From Folioceros fuciformis (Eukaryota; Anthocerotophyta; Anthocerotopsida; Anthocerotales): 22,019 nt of DNA. The DNA lies in assembly GCA_049999805.1 (NCBI GenBank), contig JBNGIO010006101.1:1-22019 (forward strand), written 5' to 3'. Below are positions 17,438 through 22,019 of this stretch, in pieces (position 1 is the first letter of the stretch; every line of letters begins with the position of its first letter). Both the position numbers and the translations under genes were made by a program. The notes under the pieces were generated by a model. It worked only from the letters and a program-made list of their open reading frames with translations. It was not told the DNA's origin and did not search any database.

Positions 17438-17490
17438 TTTCCTTTCCTTTCCTTTCCTCTCCTTCCTTGTCTTGTCTTGTCTTGTCTTGT
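17438..17490. repeat. Adjacent (TTTCC)n and (CTTGT)5 arrays
   Basis: TTTCC pentamers (about 17438-17458) pass through CTCTCCTTC into five perfect CTTGT copies (17466-17490). Both arrays are pyrimidine-rich with the same 5-bp period. Confidence 0.9.
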
Positions 17491-18402
17491 CTCTTTTGGT
17501 TGTGCATTTGTTGCGTGGAAGCTACTGAGCATGTACGTTATCTACTTTGGTGTGCAATGGAGTGTACAGCGTACTGAATAGTGCAGTGCAAGCAGCTTTC
17601 TTAAAAGCCAAAGAGGCTCATGAGATGACGTCAAGTCTGCACCTTCTCTTTTCTTCTCCTGTCTTGTCGTGTCTTGTGTCTTATCTTTGCTTGTACAATG
17701 CAATACATACCTATAGACATAGCTATCCTTGAAACCCAAGAGATGTGTGCTGTGACACAGGAAGCCTATCTTGTACAACACAATAGATATGTAGCTATCG
17801 TGAACCCCAAGAGAAAACGTGTGGTGTGACACTAGAAGGCTGGCATCACGCCTCTGCAAAGATGTGCAGTAAGTGTGTGTGCCTGTATGAAACATGTGGC
17901 ATCTGCAGGTCTGACAACAACACATCTGATGCAACACTCCTGGTCCCTGAGTGAGAAGCCCGGGTAACCTTAAATCTTCACCGAATCCTAATTCACATGA
18001 ATGGGTGGAGGTTGTTTGCTTTGTTTGATGAAGTGAAAAGAGTTAAGCAATGCGGGTGGCGTGGGTGCGAGTGAGGCGTGGTGTGGGCTGCACGGCAGGT
18101 GCGGTTGCTGCTTCCAGGATGGAGATACCAACAGTAGGCTATGTGGAAAATAGGAAAATGAGGGTGGTGAGGTAAGGGAGTTAAACTATAAGGGAAGGGA
18201 GGCATGGCAGAGAGGGGGGCAGGACAGGCGTAAGCGGAAGATCCATTCCCCATTTTCCTTCCCATTTTTATCCCAATCCCGATTGGAAGCGGGGCGCGCG
18301 AGGAGGAGGCTGGGGGTCACGCGTGATGCCATGCCCACACTTGAAGATTCGCGCGTGCGCTCCCTGTTCCCTGCCCTCCTGCCTCCCTGGCTGCCTGGCT
18401 CC

Positions 18403-18423
18403 CTGCTGCTGCTGCTGCTGCTG
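18403..18423. repeat. (CTG)7 microsatellite
   Basis: Seven perfect CTG triplets followed by CTA. They lie in gene-free DNA; leucine-run frames here are by-products. Confidence 0.95.
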
Positions 18424-18453
18424 CTACTCCTCCCTGTGGGGCCGCCAGTCGCC

Positions 18454-18491
18454 CATCATCCATCCATCCATCCATCCATCCGTCTGTCTGT
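18454..18491. repeat. (CATC)n microsatellite with CTGT edge
   Basis: Perfect four-base CATC units from about 18457 to 18480, passing into CGTCTGTCTG. Confidence 0.9.
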
Positions 18492-18921
18492 TCTCCTTGA
18501 TTAACTACTCACGCTCTTCACTGCCCTAATACCACCCGAACATAACATAACAGCAGGGAAGAGCAGAGAAGAGAAGAGAACTGAACTGAAGAGACCATGA
18601 CATGCAGTGATGCAGGCTCCCTATGGAAGCCGCGTACGTGGTATGGTAACGGAGGGTAAGTGTACAGCATGTACAGTTTCCAGATAAGATAAGGTAAAGT
18701 AAATTAATGCGGCGCACATCACACCACACGGTCGCACCACAGCACAACAAACCTTGAAACAAAAACACAAGAAAATAACGAAAGAAAGAAGGAAAGAAAA
18801 GGAAAGATAGAGAGATAGAGAGAAGGCCCGCTTCCCACCCCTCTAATCATTGTGGCCAGTAAGGCAAGGCAAGGCAAGGCCAACCCCCGTCGGTTCCCCC
18901 CCAATAGCTATGGCCCTGCAC
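18492..18921. other. Gene-free region with pentamer patches up to a gap
   Basis: Contains 5-bp periodic patches: AGAGA/ACTGA at 18564-18593, AGATA/AGGTA/AAGTA at 18682-18706 and AAGGC at 18861-18880. No coding or RNA gene seen. Confidence 0.6.
18861..18880. repeat. (AAGGC)4 array
   Basis: Four perfect AAGGC pentamers, followed by CAACC. Confidence 0.9.
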
Positions 18922-19021
18922 NNNNNNNNNNNNNNNNNNNNNNNNNNNNNNNNNNNNNNNNNNNNNNNNNNNNNNNNNNNNNNNNNNNNNNNNNNNNNNN
19001 NNNNNNNNNNNNNNNNNNNNN
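18922..19021. other. Assembly gap (100 N), possibly an overlap
   Basis: Exactly 100 N. The nine bases on the left (GCCCTGCAC, 18913-18921) are repeated directly on the right (19022-19030), so the two contig ends may overlap rather than be separated. Confidence 0.9.
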
Positions 19022-19150
19022 GCCCTGCACTGCCCTGGCTGCCAAATTCTTTGGATGCGGCCCGGATCGGGCCGCCACAGCCCCCCTGCTGCTCTTGTCC
19101 GTCTGGGGTACTGACTTCCGTTGCCAACCGCTGCCCTGCAATCTGCCGCC

Positions 19151-19345
19151 CACCATACCATACCATGCCGTAACGTAACATAAAGATAACATAACAAAAT
19201 ATACCATACCATACCGTACCATAAAATAAGGTACCATAACATAACATAACATAACATAACATAACATAACATAACATAACATAACATAACATAACATAAC
19301 ATAACATAACATAACATAACATAACATAACATAACATAACATAAC
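19151..19345. repeat. (ATAAC)22 array with a graded edge of CATAC/CGTAA variants
   Basis: A pure ATAAC array spans 19236-19345 (110 bp, 22 copies). To its left, 19151-19235 holds variant pentamers (CATAC, CGTAA, ATAAA, GTACC) keeping mostly the same 5-bp spacing. This is the pattern of an array whose edge units are oldest. On the reverse strand it gives a Met-Leu-Cys-Tyr-Val repeat frame that is not a gene. Confidence 0.95.
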
Positions 19346-19450
19346 ATAGGACAGAATAACACAAGAGAGGAGAGGAATGGAGAGGGTGTGGTGTTCCCGG
19401 AAGGCTGGGCCTGGGAGAGGGAGGGAGGCCCATGCCTTGCCTGATTATTG

Positions 19451-19550
19451 NNNNNNNNNNNNNNNNNNNNNNNNNNNNNNNNNNNNNNNNNNNNNNNNNN
19501 NNNNNNNNNNNNNNNNNNNNNNNNNNNNNNNNNNNNNNNNNNNNNNNNNN
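19451..19550. other. Assembly gap (100 N)
   Basis: Exactly 100 N, about 105 bp to the right of the (ATAAC)22 array. True size unknown. Confidence 0.95.
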
Positions 19551-19680
19551 ATGATTTGCAGCATCCAGGGCCCAGGACCCCAGTGTGCACCGCCCAGGCC
19601 TGGTACCAGGGCTCCTGGCTCCTGGCTCCGGGGCCGAGGCCCGGACCCGGACCTAGCCCGGTCCGGGCCGGACCTCAGGT

Positions 19681-19740
19681 GGGCAGGGCAGGGCAGGGCA
19701 GGGCAGGCCAGGCCAGGCCAGGCCAGACCAGGCCAGGCTA
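19681..19740. repeat. Twelve 5-bp units, GGGCA passing to GGCCA
   Basis: Five GGGCA units are followed by four GGCCA, one GACCA, one GGCCA and one GGCTA, exactly 60 bp with no phase break. The switch of unit mid-array without loss of phase suggests spread of a point variant by slippage. Confidence 0.95.
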
Positions 19741-20230
19741 GTGCAGGACCGGCGTGTCGCTACTATAGCATTATTTATGATTCCAATTCTATATGCATAC
19801 AAGTACCAGTTGGCCAAATGCCCATGGAATTTGTGTGTTGTGTGCTGAGTGTGGGTGTGTGGGGGTGTAGCAACGCATATGCGGAAATGGGTAGATTAAT
19901 GCCACCTGCTTGCCTACGCTACGCTATGCTATGCCCTGGCTCCTCACAATAGTATTAATTAATAGGGCAATTGGGGATGGTGGAAGGAAGAAGCAATCCC
20001 ATCCGGGGAGACGAAGGCAAGGCTTGCATTGCCTGGCTGCTTCTGGCCTGGCCTGGCCTTCCCAACCCTAGGGACCCAGCCTCGGTTCAGCCTCGGAGCC
20101 GGACCGTGATTAGCAGCAGCCGGCACGGGATCGCAGGCCGGGCGGGCAGGAGCCATGTGATCACGTTCCCGGCTTAGCAGCGCACCAGGTGGGGCCCGCC
20201 TCCCGGAGTGCGCTCCCAACGGGACCCCCG
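19741..20230. other. Gene-free region with small pentamer blocks
   Basis: Contains CTACG/CTATG units (19914-19933) and CCTGG units (20042-20059). No gene seen; open frames are composition-driven. Confidence 0.55.
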
Positions 20231-20265
20231 CCCCACCCCACTCCACTCCACTCCACTCCACTCCA
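20231..20265. repeat. (CCCCA)2(CTCCA)5 array
   Basis: Two CCCCA units followed in phase by five CTCCA units. Confidence 0.95.
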
Positions 20266-20967
20266 CGCCCCGTTGAGTTACGCCGCGGCCCGGCGAAACT
20301 CCATTACGTAACGGCAGCAGGCAGCGGGCAGCGGGCAGCGGACACCGGACAAACTTCTTGTGTTTGTAAAGGAAAAGCAGGCCCGGCCTTGCCTGGCCTG
20401 GCCTGACGCTCGGTTGGTGGAGGAGGCAGCCTGTCGCCGTCCGCGCCACACCCACACAACCACACTTATAAATCAAAAAGGAAACGAAAGCAAACGAAAG
20501 TAAAAGAGGCGGAGCGGGCCGGGCCGGGCCGGGCCGGGCCGTGAGTTGACGTGAAATGAAATTGTGCGGTGAGTCGGGGAACGCGTGGAGATGGAACGGA
20601 AGAGAACGGAATGGGGCCCAGAACGGTACATCCTGCAGCTGCCTGACGTTACAAGTTACGGGGGGTGTGACCCGTGGGCAAGGGACGTCTTAAATAGGGA
20701 GGGAGGGAAGGAGGGCTTGCTCTTTGCTCTTGCCCTTGCCCTTTGCCCACCCGGGTGGTGAATGAAGTTTGAAAGATGGGTCCAGGTCAAGGCTGACATC
20801 AGCCAGCGGGTCAGTGTGTACTGCCACCGGGGACAGCGTGACGGCGTACACGTCACCCGGCGAGTTGGGCCTGTACCGACACGGCCGGTATTGAATGCGG
20901 TTGTTGCGACCGGGCGGCTCAGCCCGGCTCGGTCCGGACCGGCTTGGACCTGCCCGGTCCGGACCGG
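20266..20967. other. Gene-free GC-rich region with 5- and 7-bp arrays
   Basis: Holds a GCAGCGG 7-bp repeat (about 20319-20340), GCCTG units (20391-20405), a (CGGGC)5 array (20515-20540) and GGTCCGGACC palindromes at about 20931 and 20956 next to the gap. No gene seen. Confidence 0.55.
20515..20540. repeat. (CGGGC)5 array
   Basis: Five in-phase CGGGC pentamers followed by CGTGA. Same unit as the arrays at 15143 and 15421. Confidence 0.95.
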
Positions 20968-21067
20968 NNNNNNNNNNNNNNNNNNNNNNNNNNNNNNNNN
21001 NNNNNNNNNNNNNNNNNNNNNNNNNNNNNNNNNNNNNNNNNNNNNNNNNNNNNNNNNNNNNNNNNNN
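20968..21067. other. Assembly gap (100 N)
   Basis: Exactly 100 N, entered from the GC palindrome-rich tract ending CCGGTCCGGACCGG. Sequencing difficulty in that tract is a likely cause of the break. Confidence 0.95.
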
Positions 21068-21353
21068 GGACCCTGTGGCCCCGCGGTCGCCCTCCACATC
21101 AAGGCCTCTCTCTCTTTCACACTGAAATGCAATGCCCCAGCTCGATTTCGTTTTGTGAGGTTTTTATTGGACCGGCCCCAGAAACAGCCTCCCGCAACCG
21201 GCACGGTCGGGGACACGTGACGGTGGATCTCGCCTAGCCCGATGGCGCGCCAGGCGTGCCATTCGCCTTGTCCTATTCGCCCAACTTGCGCACCGCCAGC
21301 TCTCCACTAGGCCCTCAGGGCCTGCCTGCCGTCTCCCGTTCTCGTATGCTCCA
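21068..21353. other. Gene-free stretch between gaps
   Basis: No gene, RNA gene or long repeat recognised. Confidence 0.5.
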
Positions 21354-21414
21354 TCTCGTCTCGTCTCGTCCCGTCCCGTTTATTCCATTCCATTCCATTC
21401 CCGTCCCGTTCCGA
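21354..21414. repeat. Mixed 5-bp array: CTCGT, CCCGT, TTCCA, CCCGT
   Basis: Pentamers CTCGT, then CCCGT, then TTCCA/ATTCC, then CCCGT again, running into the gap. Three unit types share one 5-bp rhythm with few phase breaks. Confidence 0.85.
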
Positions 21415-21514
21415 NNNNNNNNNNNNNNNNNNNNNNNNNNNNNNNNNNNNNNNNNNNNNNNNNNNNNNNNNNNNNNNNNNNNNNNNNNNNNNNNNNNNNN
21501 NNNNNNNNNNNNNN
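21415..21514. other. Assembly gap (100 N)
   Basis: Exactly 100 N. Left flank is a pentamer array; the right flank begins CCCAGCCCAGCCCG, also five-base periodic. Confidence 0.95.
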
Positions 21515-22019
21515 CCCAGCCCAGCCCGTGGGCGACTGCCGGTCGCCAGTCGCCGTGCCCAATGATTGCATAGCGGAAAACACACAGAATCTCCAGCTAT
21601 TTGATCGAGTATGTTTGACTTGACAGTGGACGCGGTCCGACACGCCTTTACCGTAAGGTAACAGAGCGGGATTAAGGGCTCCATCATCCATGGAATGGAT
21701 GGAATGCACTGCGATGCAATGCAATGAATGGCTGGATGGACGGACGGAGAAACCGACGAACGGGCGCCCAGATACAGATCATCCACATGTACGTACTTGA
21801 GGCAAGTATGTATGTATATATGTATGTATGTACATATTGATGATGTGCAGCGTAGCGGGACATGGATCTGTTCAGTATTGTACGGGCCTGACCAGGGGTT
21901 ATTTTTAATGCCGCCTACGCCTAACGGAACCAGTGGGGCCCTGCAGCTGCGCTTCATCATTTACGTCCATTTATAGCGCAGATGTTGCAGGCCTGCTGCA
22001 TGTGCCGGTACCCGTGTTA
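21515..22019. other. Gene-free right end with short repeats
   Basis: Contains GAATG/GCAAT pentamers (about 21692-21727), a GGAT/GGAC tetramer patch (21729-21747) and a TATG/TATA tetramer run (about 21806-21832). No gene seen to the window edge. Confidence 0.55.

Larger units (their letters stand above)
16861..18402. other. Gene-free region, sparse pentamer repeats
   Basis: No gene supported. Contains (GACAT)-type units at 17253-17282, (TTTCC) and (CTTGT) arrays at 17438-17490, and a degenerate CTTGT-like patch at about 17659-17682. Two similar segments near 17703-17740 and 17778-17815 (each with a TAGCTATC...TGAA(A/C)CCCAAGAGA core) form a diverged direct repeat. Confidence 0.55.

Noticed and set aside
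18843-19590. Met-Leu-Cys-Tyr-Val repeat frames of about 200 codons
   Set aside because: They are by-products of the (ATAAC)22 array on the reverse strand and run across two gaps.
14971-22019. CRISPR-like or phage-like repeat arrays
   Set aside because: The repeats are contiguous microsatellites and minisatellites without spacers, in a plant nuclear context.

Overview
This is a nuclear genomic window from a land plant. Three things show this: a complete TIR1/AFB-type auxin-receptor F-box gene, two genes for plant chloroplast-type proteins (UPF0426 and HP20/PRAT-like), and multi-exon genes with short introns (73 to 234 nt) spliced almost entirely at GT-AG sites. The auxin receptor mixes TIR1-like and AFB4/5-like features, which would fit a non-seed plant such as a lycophyte or bryophyte, but the species cannot be fixed from sequence alone. 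The window contains six runs of exactly 100 N, which are scaffold gaps of unknown true size.

Layout. (1) 1-2.4 kb is transposon territory. A Copia LTR retrotransposon runs off the left edge on the minus strand (gag start, leader, initiator-Met tRNA primer-binding site, LTR with an 80-bp tandem duplication). It is followed by a heavily decayed coding relic on the plus strand and AT-rich repeats. (2) 2.58-6.85 kb carries three plus-strand genes: a UPF0426 chloroplast-type protein, an HP20-like Tim17/Tim22/Tim23-family (PRAT) protein, and a PME31-like pectin methylesterase whose first exon(s) fall in a gap. (3) 6.85-8.2 kb is mostly intergenic with one small minus-strand ORF of 81 aa. (4) 8.25-11.7 kb holds a divergent pair: a 14-exon RNA pseudouridine synthase 5-like gene (minus) and the TRM61 catalytic subunit of tRNA m1A58 methyltransferase (plus). 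Their start codons are separated by only 78 bp with a central TATATA. (5) 12.2-14.3 kb is the three-exon TIR1/AFB gene (minus), convergent with TRM61. (6) About 14.97-22.0 kb has no gene I can support. It is full of simple repeats, notably many different 5-bp tandem arrays, plus a 39-bp minisatellite and four of the six gaps.

How the genes relate. This is a compact gene island of unrelated housekeeping and developmental genes, not an operon-like pathway. The only clear functional pairing is the two tRNA/RNA modification genes (pseudouridine synthase and m1A58 methyltransferase) sharing one tiny promoter. All exon models were built by hand from reading-frame continuity, splice consensus and remembered family sequences. 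No alignment was run.
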